Translations under genes and position numbers: made by a program
Part shown: positions 8,571 to 20,590 of the stretch, piece by piece
Layout of the letters: each line of letters begins with the position of its first letter
Position numbering within the stretch: the stretch's first letter is position 1
Assembly (NCBI GenBank): GCA_008931825.1
Contig: QXVZ01033338.1
Coordinates: 1 to 20,590 of the forward strand
Length of the DNA: 20,590 nucleotides
Origin: Phallusia fumigata
Taxonomy: Eukaryota; Chordata; Ascidiacea; Phlebobranchia; Ascidiidae
Direction of reading: 5' to 3'
Notes under the pieces: model-generated
Database searches by the model: none
Told to the model about the DNA's origin: nothing
What the model saw: the letters and a program-made list of their open reading frames with translations, nothing else

Positions 8571-11500
8571 CTGCAAATTAATTCATTATTAGCACAGAAC
8601 AAAGTAACACCTTACTGTCCGTACGTGTAGAATTTTTTAGCACAACATTTCATAGCAGGTAACTTCATTGCACTACTTTAAAAGGAAGTTCAGGGTGTCA
8701 AGTTTTAAACCAAACCCAATTGTAACAAATTTCCAACCTGGTTAAACACTGGATATGTGACATCATCATCATGGTCATCCTCATCCGAAAGGAAGGCATC
8801 CAATTTAGTGGAACCGATTGTACTGAATGAGTACGTAGACACTGATTCAATGCTGTCATGTGATTGCCGTGAGTCACTGACTTTCTTCTCGGGCGAAATA
8901 GAAGGAACAGTTTGTACACTTTGTTTTTCCACTTGATCTGATTGTACATTGGTATCCTTGGGTTTTACTGGAGTATCAGAAGAGTTGTTATTATGTTTGA
9001 ATAAAAGTTCATCGCTTCTTGGTAAGGACGTAATGTTTTCATTTGTATCGATGCTTGTTGTGTTGTTGTTAAGAAATGGTGTGGCATCATTTTTATTGCT
9101 AAAACTTGTATCCTGTAAAAAATATGAGTTTATCAGTTTCGAAATAGAATAAGTATCAGTAAGACAGTATACAGATTTTGTCTTGAAATACTGCATATAA
9201 AAATAACTGAGTTTGCAAATTAGTTTTATAACATCATGTGTCACCTTGTCATTTTGGAGAGATAACTGCATGGCAAGAAGAACCTTAACAAAAAGCCAAC
9301 CACTTTAATTTCACAGTCTTTAATTGGTCTCAGTAAGAAAATACATGCTGTTGTTGTGATCAGAATGACTCGCATTTGTTGAAACGCAAATAATGTTTTA
9401 CACGCTGACCAACCAGTTAGTTTGACAATTTAATGCACAAAAGTAAAAACTTCTCAACGCATATTAGCATATATGCATAAAGTCAGAAGATATTTACAAA
9501 TATTTTTCGGTTAAGGCTTTTATTTGAGTTCCAACCTGTTCGTCCTCGGACAAATTTCGGAGTCGATCATGTTCCAAAATGCCCTTGTACTGTTTCCGTA
9601 AAAAACAAGGTTGCTTTATCATATGCTTTGGCTAACCACAATGCCAACTAATATTTACTTGCTGACTGTCAAAGAACTCCATTTCACTGATCTGCAGAGC
9701 TTTAGTAAGTTCTTTGTCATCCTCACTTGACAATAAGTTTATAGTTTCCGTTTTCTCTTGTGATGGGTTTGCGTTTCCAGCATTATTATTGCACTCTAAA
9801 AATGATTTGGTATTTGGTTATAACAGATAAGTCGTGACTGCAGCCCAAATGTATAAAATTACCGTCAGTCGATGGTGTGTTGTTCAGGAATGTTGTCACT
9901 GCAGGTAACCTGTGAAGAATTTAAATTTCCAAGCACTTAAAATGTAAACACATGCCAAAAAGTAGAAAAACTACAAATGACTACAAGTGCCAGGAAAGAT
10001 GCTTTTGCACATCATGAAATAACACTATCATATATATCAGTTAATACATTTCACTACACATTCTTCAGCATTGCTTCTACACATTTTGTACATTCTGCCT
10101 TTCTGGAGGCCTTTGACCATATTGCAAAGTGCACCATGAAACTAACTGTATTTTTTACTGTTATCATCACATGTGAAACTTAATTCTAAAGAGCCTCCAA
10201 TATGGTCAATTGGTTAGCACAACTGCCATGTGCTCACAAGATCGTAGGTTCTAATCCTGTCTCGGTCACTTGCCAAATGGTTGACCAAAATTGATGTCAC
10301 CAACTTCAAACAATGAAAAAAAAGATCCAGCGAAACTACAATGAGGCAGGTAGCCCAACGTTGGACTCATTGTGAGCATAACGCATTCAGGCATTGTTCC
10401 CCCACCACTGAGATAAAATGAAATAAAGAATTCTCTCACTTTGTTTCTGGTTCGTCATCGCTGGCAACAATTATCACTTCCATCTGCGTTGAGCTGGATG
10501 GGGACTTTCCCCCGTCGTTGTTATGAAGTCCTTTGTCGACGTCAGGTACGGTTGTATCAATTTCAACATCTTCAGTACAAAAATGTTTGAAACTGACGTA
10601 AAGGGGCAAGGCCACTGGCAGACGCAACTTTTCACTGTGGTCCGATGTATGGTTGTAGGAATATCGCATCAGGTAAATCATCATTATCCTGTCGTGAAAT
10701 AATTTGTGATTTTAGACCACTGAAAAACACAAGTAAGACAGGCTGCAGGGCAAAAAAAGAAAAAAACGGAGTAAAAACTCAGGATAAAACTTTACCTTGG
10801 TAACTTGACAATCTTTCTTGTGACTGTGGCTTGGTTTGACTTGCATTCCTCACAGACATGTTCTATGTTCTCTTTGGCAAAAGATGAATTTATCAAGTTT
10901 TGCAAGTGGAGAGTACCGCCAGATTCATTGGATCTAAAGGTCAAAGGTGAAACATAACTGAGAGTGAACTGAGACAACACTTCCCTATAAAACCTTCTCC
11001 TGTTTTACACATGCAAACGGTTACAACTGGAAATTCTTATTACTTTAAACACTTACTTTTGCTGTAGTTCAACAGGTAAGTCATACCATTCATCTTTCGC
11101 CTTAGCAACAGAATTACACCTGTTGATTTAAATTTGGGATTCAGAAAACAAATGTCACAAAACTGTAAATATTTTTAAACCTAAAAGACAATATAGGTGT
11201 GGTTTTAAAAGGTGACACACTTAAAACAACTTTTAATATATATACTGGCTACACCTCTGGTACTCTTTTTTGTTTGTTTGTTCTCCCTGTTAATTACTGT
11301 GTGTTTTGAAATCTATTATAATTTTTTAACCTGTGTCGAATGATGATGTTTGAATTTTAAAGACAGAAATGCTAAATATGTTTTCACAATCTCCTGAACT
11401 CAATTTAAAATTTGTTTTTCATTATGACAAGTGGCACAGAGTCATTGGGCCATACACTGTAAAATGTGTAGCCATACAATCAAGTAAAGTAAACATACAC

Positions 11501-14500
11501 CCTTCTAAATTTCTGATAACTTACTTGTTGCACACTATTTGAAGTACAACAGAGAAAGAAAAGTTTTTGGCAACAGGACAATCAACTTTGTTTTTTCCAG
11601 ATTCTTTGATCAGTGTCGGACTAATGTTGTTGTTGTTATTCGATTCCGAGCAATTGACTTTGTTTGCTTTGGTAACATCTTCTTGCAACAGGTCGAGACA
11701 GAGGCGAAGAAACTCATGGGCGTCCTGAAACAATCATAAGTACACAAATCAATATTTATAAAATACTTGCAATTTTGGTCCATTTGCAGTACCGAATACT
11801 TATCCAACCAAGTCTGGCCAATGGTCATAACATGACATGTTTAAATGCTAGTAATCATGCCATAATCAACCGCTGGACTGTGTCTGTCCTAAGCATGTCA
11901 ATCACACCCTATTTGGCACTTTGCAGAAAGCTGTGTTGAATTATTCTAGTTACCTCTAGAACCCACAATTTTCATGCCCTATGCCATGTACTGAACCTCA
12001 TTTTATGTTTGGCTTCAGGAATTGGTATCTAACATGCATTGGTAATAGAAAGAACAAAAAGTAGTTCAATTCAAGTACAGAACAAATTTTAAAGTAGTCA
12101 TTTATTGGTTTTTAAAACAATAACATGAAGAGATTAATACATACATGTTGAGAGAAGCCATAGAACTGCTTCGCACTGGCACTAATTGCACGCTTCACTT
12201 TCCTTAGTAGAATTCGCTTTTCTGAATCAGTTGATGTCCGTTGCTTCATCAGTCTCACCATTGACCTGGCAAAACCAGTTTTATTGGAAGAATAACAACT
12301 TGACAATATATTTACAGTTCAACTAACTTGTTATGTCAACAAAAATTATATAAGATTTTGCACTAGAATAAATTTGACACTAAGGACCCAAATGTACATA
12401 AAATTAAACTTACGATAGTAAACTATCTACTTGCAAAACATGGCCTAATTTCTTTTCAAGGGCATAGAGATCATACTGGAATGGCAGAAGTCCAAACAAT
12501 GATTGTAAAGTAGAATTCATGTAACAAGTGTTGCCGAGATTTTGAAACCTGGAAAAAAGGCATTTTTTAGGAAAACACTAAAACTGAAAACTTTCACTGG
12601 AAATTACCCTTCGCCAGAGGTAAATGAAAAATTTGCAGTGTCAGCGAGGGGCTGAAATGAGAGATTTTCTTTGTTGTTGTCGTTATTGTTATTGTCACCA
12701 AACAGTGATGTTCTGCAAAACACAGGCAGTGATTTTCGGCAAAAAAATTTACAAAAATTTGTAAGATACCAAAAGACAGTGCCAACGAACACATCAGAGT
12801 AGTATTTTTGACATACCCATTAACTGATCCAAACTGAAATGTTCCAATGTCATTAGATGTTGTACTGTAAAACAACAAACAATGTCTAATACACTGATCT
12901 AAAAAAGAACACTGACATGTTATGGTTTAAAATGTATGCTTAGTGAAAAATATTTATAAACCACCCACTCTGATTTTTTCTTGAAGCTCTCAGATTTTTT
13001 CTGTGGAACATCTTGCAGCAAAGATCTGCGGACACCACTTCCAAATGCCTTTAAACAACAGAAACACTGTTAACAACAATTTTGGATATTTACCAATAGT
13101 CAATTTTACAACTCTATATTTGCTGTCCCAACACACTTTTCTCAAATTGAATATAAGTGTACTGTTAAAAATTATGCACAATTAATTTACCAACCAGTAT
13201 TTTGGAGGGAGTGGGGTTTTTTCTGCTTGGTGATGGTGTTGTGTGGACAATTCGCACTTTGCTGAGCTCCGAGGCAAAACTGGGTGTCAATGTGTTCGCT
13301 CCATAAAATGATCTCTTTGTGATGCCTGTTGTTAAGAAACAAAAAAACAAATTTGTGTAATTTTGTTGGACCATTCTGGGTACTGTAGTTTGTTTAGTGC
13401 TTTACTGCTCATCAGGGCTAGAAAAAATACAAGTTTTCCAGCAAGCCAATAAAATTTCTCGCCAGTTTTTTGCTAAATTTCTTCAGTTGCATACATAACA
13501 GGAATAATAAATAATATACACTGGCACAGTTATGTCATACTATTGCAATATTTATTTTCATCTTTTGTGTTCACTTGTTACAAAAACAGCCTAAAAAATT
13601 CCCGTGAGTAGGACTGATTTCCTGGGAATAAGCACCCCGATTTCCGCGCTTTTTCCTGCCATGATGCTTAATGGAATTTATGTACTGAACTTTATTATTT
13701 TCACTGAACGTGGTGTGCAGAGAAAAAATGTTTGGAGGGTGAAACAGAGCACCAAAAACAAGTGTGTACTTTCCTCAGAGGAATTATATGCTTTGTTACA
13801 CCAGAACAAGATTACCTGTGGTTTTTCTGTCAATGCTACCAGATGGTGGCGAAGTGTTTTCTTTCTCATCTGTGAGGTCTGTGTGGATTTTTGCATGCCT
13901 AACTTCAGCCTGGGCTCGTCTGATGTGAAAAACACTGATAAGGTTTGCTATAAAAACAACCAGTGGTGTATCCTGGGGGGGCAAAGGTTTGGAGGTTCAA
14001 ACCCCTTACGTTTTAACTTTCCTAAATGCATTTAACCAGCCAAAACTAATATTTTGTGACTTGTTTGTTGCTGTTCGATAGAGCGTTGTCTTTATTGTTT
14101 TACCTTCAATTTCCATTTTCTTTTCTCTGGGCCGAATTTATTTTTTTGGTTAAAAAAACCAATATTTTGTCTAACGTGGAATAAATCCCGGTATTCATTA
14201 CTCTTGTTTGAGGAAATCCCCATATTTAACAAAACATGTTTTTTAACAAACCAACATCAGTAACAATTAAAAACAGTAACAATTTTTCATACACAAGAGT
14301 ACCTAAAATCATCAAATTTCCTTTGACTTTTTTTACTCTCTTTTGATGGTGTTGTAATCTGTGTGCCCTTGCAATCTGGACCTAAATGTACAAAACTCAA
14401 GTAGTACTGTTGAAACAATTTTGAGATAAAAACACACTTACTTGATTTGGAAGCATCTTTCTTTGCACTTTTGGGGCTCTGTAGTTTGCTATCCAACTGG

Positions 14501-17316
14501 CGTCGTCTCATTAATGGGGATTCCAGTGTTGGTAAAATGACATCAGATTTGACATCCACTGGTGTAATACTTTTGGGAGGTGCTACAACAATCAGAAAAT
14601 AATAAAGAACAGTTTACTTCTTTAACTCATGAAAGAAAAAAGCAGTTTATGTACCACAGAGCAGTTTTAGTTTAAAATTTGACTACAACAAATTTAGGTC
14701 CAGAGATAATGTTTATTTTTTTGCAGTTAATACACTTACTATTGGAAAGGCGATTTTTCTTGTTAAATCTGTGATTGGGACTTGATGACTTTCTTTTGCC
14801 GTCAGTAGACATTTTCCAGGGTAAATCTTTGGTCGGTGTTGGAATGCCAGTAGTTGTTGACGTACCCAAACCAGTATTGCCTTTTAGTATAAGATCAAAA
14901 ACCAAAATTTACATTGATGCTTAGCTGAATCTGTGATTTGTAAAATCTTGTTTGATTTAAAATATTTTTCGCAAGTTGTACCCTCAAACGATTGCCTAAT
15001 TTTTGTTAAAAATTTAGTGAAACTGTTTTTACTAAAACTGTTTAAAGTTCAAGCTAATGCTTTCACTTATATAGTATGACTATAGTCAATAGTATGACAA
15101 GCCTTGTATGGTATGAAAACAGTCACAATAACAATGATTCCGAAAAAGAAAGTTGCAAAAATTAGGATGCTAATGTTGGGTGTTGTTAAATTGGAGGCAA
15201 AATTATGTACTAAATTAAATTGAGTAGGAATATGTGTAAAGGGACAATACTGTCAATAGGCAAAAAAATTGGAAAGCTAATGATCGGAATAGTGTAAAAA
15301 ACAACCTACTTGCTCTTTTCCGGACACTTCTTCCAGCTGGCGGTGTGGTATTTTCCTTTTCATCAATATTTGGATGCTGGCTCATTATTGTTGGTGTGGT
15401 AACAGAGGTACCAGTAAAGCTTCCAACTAAAAAACATATTTGATTTTTTGTTTCTATCCCCTCATTAATTCAAGATAAAATGTAACTAAGAATTCCTATT
15501 ACAATCATAAAATTAGTACTAGTCAGTTTATACAAAAATAAACAAAACAATACATTCTTAAACTTTTAAACAAACAATTGTAGTAAATATATATGCAGGA
15601 CGAATAGTTGGGAAAAAATTCTTCACATGTTGTGCCTGAAGATGTGGCATCTTTTCTCACAGTACTATTATCCAAATTAGGTGATTTTAGTTTGCCAGCC
15701 AGAGCAGTTTCAGATTTGGAAGCAGTGTCAAGCTTAGTAGGTGTAGTGACTTTGGACTTGGTATTCTTTTCATCTAAACAAAAGGTTTCATCAATTTTAC
15801 ACATTAAATAGTATTACTGACAGTTTTTGTGTAATCTAGTAACATTCTGGGATATTTTGTAATTTACTGACAGAAAAAAATATTCCGCATGTATTTATTA
15901 TCAGCAATTACAATAAAGAGAAACAACCACTCACTTGCTCTTTTCCAGACACTACTTCCAGCTAGCGGTGTGGTGTTTTCCTTTTCATCAGTATTTGCAT
16001 CAGAAATAACTAAATGCCTGCTTCCTTTGGTTGGTGCGGTAACAGAGTTAACAGTAAAACCTCCAACTGTATAAAACAACATGATTTAAAAGACACTAGG
16101 TTTTTTGCAAGAACCCCACATCAATTTAGGGTAAACTACTACCTAGAATTGCTATTTCAATCATAAAATTTACTGCAAAAATTAAAATTAGGCATTAGTA
16201 AATTTGTACAAAAATACACAAACCAATACTTTCTTGAACCACCCAAATAATGAACAAACAATTGTAGTAAACATATGTGCATGACACGAATTGAAAAATT
16301 ATTTACATTTTGCATTTGAAGATGTGGTGCTATTATCCAAATTAGGTGATTTAAGCTTGCCAGCCAGAGCAGTTTCAGATTTGGAAGCAATGTGCAGCTT
16401 GGTAGGTGTAGTGACTTTAGACTTGTTCTTCTTTTCATCTAAACAAAAGGCAATAAATCAGTTTGTACATTAAATAGTCTTACTGACAGTTTTTGTGTAA
16501 TCCAGTTGGATATCTTGTAATTTACTGACAAAAAAATTACCCCACATGTATTTATTGTCTAAATTTACGTCAGCAACAGCCTTTACAAAAAATGTTTAAT
16601 TTTGTCAAAGTAAAAAATCTGTCATAAACACATCTCTCCACATTGCATACATTTAGCATGATTTTGTACCATTTGATTTTTATAGTTTAGATAGTGTCAT
16701 GATATTTACACACCAAGAACTTTCTGAAGAAAAACATCCACTTTTCGAGCATCATCACTTGACATATTTTTAATATTAAACGTTGAGCGTTTCTTGTGGG
16801 AAGTGATTGTCACACGGCCAACAGTATGTTGGACTTGAAACTTGTCCATTTCATCACCAATCTTTAAAATTTAACAACACATACTTTTCAGTTTAGCACA
16901 CTTAATACAGACTTGAAAATAACATGTTAGAAAAAAAGACTGCTGAAAACTTAACATCTGCTTGCAGCTTTCGATGCAATTTTATAATGCTGCAGACAGC
17001 ATTAGTACATGTAATTAAGTTTAGTACATGTAGTTGCAACCGTGCATTAATGAAAATTTTCGGCCTCCATAAAAAGCATGTAAGGAAGTCATTATAAAAT
17101 TGACATTTAACAAACACTACTCACTGGTACATCAATTCTTTTTCCATAGGCAAACTCCACAGTCATCACATGTTCCCCTTTGACAAGGCAGTTCGTTGAA
17201 AAGCTGACATGAGCTTGTTTCCATGCTCGTTCATATTTCCAGCCTGCTTCCCCTGACTTTAAAATGCGGAATTCTACGTTCTTTGCCCGCACAGATGTCA
17301 TCCACTTCTTACTCAT
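7636..17316 (-). CDS. USP37: USP37-like ubiquitin carboxyl-terminal hydrolase, complete
   Basis: A cysteine protease that removes ubiquitin; in vertebrates USP37 opposes APC/C-CDH1 and supports S-phase entry. The 28 coding exons, in transcript order, are 17316-17125, 16861-16714, 16438-16307, 16066-15935, 15773-15627, 15426-15310, 14880-14740, 14582-14442, 14381-14303, 13919-13816, 13325-13195, 13048-12969, 12864-12817, 12712-12608, 12548-12414, 12265-12145, 11724-11525, 11119-11057, 10933-10796, 10688-10440, 9909-9863, 9795-9659, 9589-9536, 9283-9245, 9112-8738, 8570-8469, 7986-7893 and 7781-7636. They sum to 3,597 nt (1,198 aa plus stop) with every phase matching. Catalytic residues are Cys574 in GNTCYMNS, His1152 in GHYVSD and Asp1171 in FDDS. 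A zinc ribbon is intact (C716/C719 and C766/C769). Human USP37 is about 980 aa; the excess is mainly in the linker. The start is the ATG at 17316, where the PH-like domain begins. Confidence 0.92.
8104..8395. mobile_element. Diverged copy of the 4544-4815 MITE family
   Basis: The stretch TGTCAGTTTACAA...ATGTCAT...GATGATGTCAC at 8131-8190 matches 4573-4633 closely, and TTTAAAAACTGTGT-like words match further on, in the same order and orientation. The left end reads CTGGGATCGGCAACCTT, a hAT-type terminus. The right end is eroded and no target duplication was found, so the end near 8395 is approximate. It sits in the USP37 intron 7987-8468. Confidence 0.65.
8738..10933 (-). other. USP37: USP37 catalytic mid-region and UIM-bearing insert
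   Basis: Exon 19 has the second zinc pair (VCEEC, C766 and C769) and exon 20 has LMRYSYNHTSD, matching human LKRYSFN. The insert follows, with two ubiquitin-interacting motifs: EDDKELTKALQISE (about 908-921, exon 22) and EDEQVLLAMQLSLQ (about 944-957). The second is split between exon 23 and a 39-nt exon 24 (9283-9245). Exon 25 (375 bp) is low-complexity and ends in the acidic SDEDDHDDD, as human SDEDSGNED does. Human USP37 has three UIMs; I find two. Confidence 0.88.
10193..10430 (+). mobile_element. tRNA-derived SINE in a USP37 intron (antisense to the gene)
   Basis: The head has an A-box-like GGTCAATTGGTTAGCAC and a B-box GGTTCTAATCC about 40 bp later, the arrangement of a tRNA-derived pol III promoter. 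An unrelated body of about 150 bp follows, then an A-rich tail, GATAAAATGAAATAAAG, next to the 10440 exon border. The 5' strand of an acceptor stem does not pair with the 3' side, so it is not a functional tRNA gene. It fills much of intron 9910-10439. Confidence 0.65.
11120..11524 (-). other. USP37 intron 17, no clear features
   Basis: A 405 bp intron between exons 17 and 18. It is AT-rich; nothing repetitive or coding was recognised. Confidence 0.5.
11725..12144 (-). other. USP37 intron 16, no clear features
   Basis: A 420 bp intron between exons 16 and 17. No element ends or conserved segments were seen. Confidence 0.5.
13326..13815 (-). other. USP37 intron 10, no clear features
   Basis: A 490 bp intron between exons 10 and 11. 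An open + strand frame running 13604-14035 crosses this intron and exon 10; it has no recognisable homology and looks like chance. Confidence 0.5.
13920..14302 (-). other. USP37 intron 9 with a short inverted repeat
   Basis: A 383 bp intron between exons 9 and 10. It has a short hairpin-forming TTGGTT...AACCAA at about 14145-14162 and a G-run at 13974-13981. An alternative AG at about 13966 (TTTTTATAG on the minus strand) was considered as the exon 10 acceptor, but it breaks the phase with exon 9. Confidence 0.5.
14442..14880 (-). other. USP37: USP37 linker exons 7-8, basic Ser/Thr-Pro-rich
   Basis: Two 141 bp phase 1-1 exons, 14880-14740 and 14582-14442. They encode a basic, proline-directed disordered linker: GIPTPTKDLPWK, GKRKSSSPNHRFNKKNR, and LESPLMRRRQLDSKLQSPKSAKK. 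Several SP/TP sites beside basic residues fit CDK phosphorylation, and KRK/RRR clusters could give nuclear import. Exons 3-8 are all phase 1-1, a layout that permits the duplication described at 15310-16438. Confidence 0.75.
14881..15309 (-). other. USP37 intron 6, no clear features
   Basis: A 429 bp intron that ends the duplicated A/B unit. It contains TATAGTATGACTATAGTCAATAGTATGAC-like short repeats around 15070-15100 and otherwise nothing recognised. Confidence 0.5.
15310..16438 (-). repeat. USP37: Tandem intragenic duplication of a two-exon unit (A1-B1, A2-B2) in USP37
   Basis: Exons A1 (16438-16307) and A2 (15773-15627) encode nearly the same peptide (VTTPTKL, SKSETALAGKLKSPNLDN). Exons B1 (16066-15935) and B2 (15426-15310) share SVTxPT, DEKENTTP and AGxSVxKRA. 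The spacing between copies is 665 bp for A and 640 bp for B. Introns are copied too: ACTGACAGTTTTTGTGTAATC at about 16480 and 15818, and ACAATTGTAGTAAA at about 16258 and 15575. A1 and A2 differ at roughly one base in ten over the shared part, so this is a real, not very recent duplication and not an assembly error. All four exons start and end in phase 1, so copies add without breaking the frame. Confidence 0.9.
16714..17316 (-). other. USP37: USP37 N-terminal PH-like domain exons
   Basis: Exons 1-2 encode about 113 residues resembling the PH domain at the start of human USP37. Visible are the strand ITSHKKRSTFNIKNMSSDDA and the closing amphipathic helix DDARKVDVFLQKVL, matching the human SKDAEEMRLFLDAV position. 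Exon 1 ends in phase 0 and exon 2 in phase 1. The fold is inferred from position and pattern, not from strong residue identity. Confidence 0.7.
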
Positions 17317-17435
17317 TTATTCAAAAATGTAAACTTACAGACAAATCAACAGCTCATAGGTTTATGGAGCCTCTTACTCAAAACACTACCGAAAGTTTAC
17401 AAATCACGCGTCAATATTGATACGCTTCGTGAACC

Positions 17436-17448
17436 TTTGGCGGGGAAA
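17436..17448. promoter_or_regulatory. E2F-like site upstream of USP37
   Basis: TTTGGCGGGGAAA lies 120 bp upstream of the USP37 ATG. It matches the cell-cycle E2F element TTTGGCGGGAAA except for one extra G. Mammalian USP37 is reported to be E2F-induced, so the site fits the gene. ACGCGT at 17406-17411 is close by. Confidence 0.5.
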
Positions 17449-17768
17449 CCATGTCATCCAGTTACAAACAAAAAACAAGTTTGTCAACTGTTTAAAATTG
17501 TTTTCTAATACTTTTAAATGTAAATCGAAAAATGTTTTCACAAATCGTCGAAAAGTAAAACTAAAGGCTGTTTTGGAACAATATTAAAGTCTGTTAGTTC
17601 GTTTCAGTTCCTTTTCTGGTCTATTTTTAAATTTATAGAAATCACCCAAAGGTATGATTTTTATGGTAAAGTGTTTTGACATGGTTGAGTACTTACAATG
17701 AAAAGTTACCACTTGCAAGGTGATAGGTGAGGAACCGAAATCAAAGAGTAAGATTTGCAGTCATTACT

Positions 17769-17774
17769 TATATA
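17769..17774 (+). promoter_or_regulatory. TATA-like box upstream of the tetraspanin
   Basis: TATATA about 100 bp upstream of the tetraspanin ATG at 17871, at plausible core-promoter spacing. In an AT-rich genome a chance match is likely. Confidence 0.3.
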
Positions 17775-17870
17775 CCGGGTGTAGTTTTCTCTTTGCTGGA
17801 GTTTTCAGGTCTGTATTATCCAGGCAAACACACGACTTAGCATCCAAGTTTAAAAGCCGAGATTACGACT

Positions 17871-20590
<2,720 letters not shown>

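Larger units (their letters stand above)
11057..12548 (-). other. USP37: USP37 catalytic domain, N-terminal half (Cys box)
   Basis: Exons 15-18 carry the Cys box GFQNLGNTCYMNSTLQSL with nucleophile Cys574, then SEKRILLRKVKRAISASAKQFYGFSQHDAHEFLRLCLD, which matches human KKVKNAISATAERFSGYMQNDAHEFLSQCLD. DAHEF is the family's conserved second block. The first zinc pair, C716 and C719 (VCNKC), spans the exon 17/18 junction. Asn-rich SNNNNN replaces part of the human insert. Confidence 0.93.
12608..16066 (-). other. USP37: Multiple KEN-box degron motifs in the USP37 linker
   Basis: KEN tripeptides lie in frame at residues 186-188 (exon 4, TDEKENTTP), 274-276 (exon 6, IDEKENTTP), 429-431 (exon 10, TDEKENTSP) and 545-547 (exon 14, NNKENLSF). 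The first three share a DEKENT(S/T)P core. A fifth, 759-761 (AKENIEH), is inside the folded catalytic domain and less likely to act. KEN boxes are recognised by CDH1/CDC20 of the APC/C, and human USP37 carries one in its linker. Phase-1 linker exons also carry TPTK CDK-type sites (exons 3, 5 and 7). Confidence 0.8.
17317..17870. promoter_or_regulatory. Head-to-head promoter region between USP37 and the tetraspanin gene
   Basis: The 554 bp between the two start codons must contain the 5' UTRs and promoters of both genes unless upstream non-coding exons exist elsewhere. It holds an E2F-like site near USP37 and a TATA-like box near the tetraspanin (separate entries). No coding sequence was recognised. 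A shared, bidirectional promoter is an inference from spacing. Confidence 0.6.

Noticed and set aside
13195-13200. Donor five bases further (GTAAAT) for USP37 exon 11
   Set aside because: It would put exon 12 in a frame that meets TGA. The donor after 13195 (GTTGGT) keeps phase 0 and reads AFGSGVRRSLL.
13816-13965. Acceptor at about 13966 for USP37 exon 10
   Set aside because: Exon 9 ends in phase 2, and this acceptor leads to a stop codon within about 14 codons. The acceptor at 13921-13920 gives the continuous frame through DEKENTSP.
13604-14035. A 143-codon + strand open frame
   Set aside because: It runs through an intron and over USP37 exon 10 in antisense, has no recognisable domain and no upstream promoter signal. 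The minus-strand exon explains the coding-like stretch.
17406-17411. ACGCGT as a cell-cycle (MluI-type) box
   Set aside because: That element is a yeast MBF site. In an animal genome a six-base match carries little weight.

Overview
The window is animal nuclear DNA. It is AT-rich, every gene is split into short exons with GT/AG junctions, and the introns are mostly 100-600 bp and hold short non-autonomous transposons. The proteins are clear bilaterian orthologues. Compact introns and this gene content fit an invertebrate deuterostome, perhaps an ascidian such as Ciona. That placement is an inference; nothing in the sequence proves the species.

Three genes are present. (1) Positions 232-6786, + strand: XRCC6/Ku70, 12 exons, lacking only the first coding exon(s) off the left edge (about 50 residues by comparison with human Ku70). 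(2) Positions 17316-7636, - strand: a complete USP37-type deubiquitinase in 28 coding exons. The spliced frame stays open for 1,198 codons and then a stop, with a PH-like N-terminus, a long repeat-rich linker, a USP catalytic domain and two ubiquitin-interacting motifs. (3) Positions 17871 to the right edge, + strand: a TspanC8 tetraspanin closest to TSPAN15. Five exons are visible; the last large-loop cysteine and the fourth membrane segment lie beyond the window.

Layout: Ku70 and USP37 converge, with 849 bp between stop codons and predicted 3' ends that overlap. USP37 and the tetraspanin are divergent, sharing 554 bp between start codons. That spacer holds an E2F-like site 120 bp from the USP37 start and a TATA-like box near the tetraspanin. 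Ku70 (DNA-end repair) and USP37 (cell-cycle and replication deubiquitination) are nuclear. The tetraspanin is a membrane protein and has no evident pathway link to them.

Most notable points: the USP37 linker contains a tandem intragenic duplication of a two-exon unit whose second exon encodes a KEN box, giving five KEN motifs in the protein; a hAT-like MITE landed exactly on the exon 10 donor of Ku70, so its target-site duplication is the splice site; two further hAT-like MITEs with exact 8-bp duplications and two tRNA-like SINE heads lie in introns; and bases 19277-19747 recur at 19749-20219 across a single N, almost certainly an unmerged contig overlap rather than biology.
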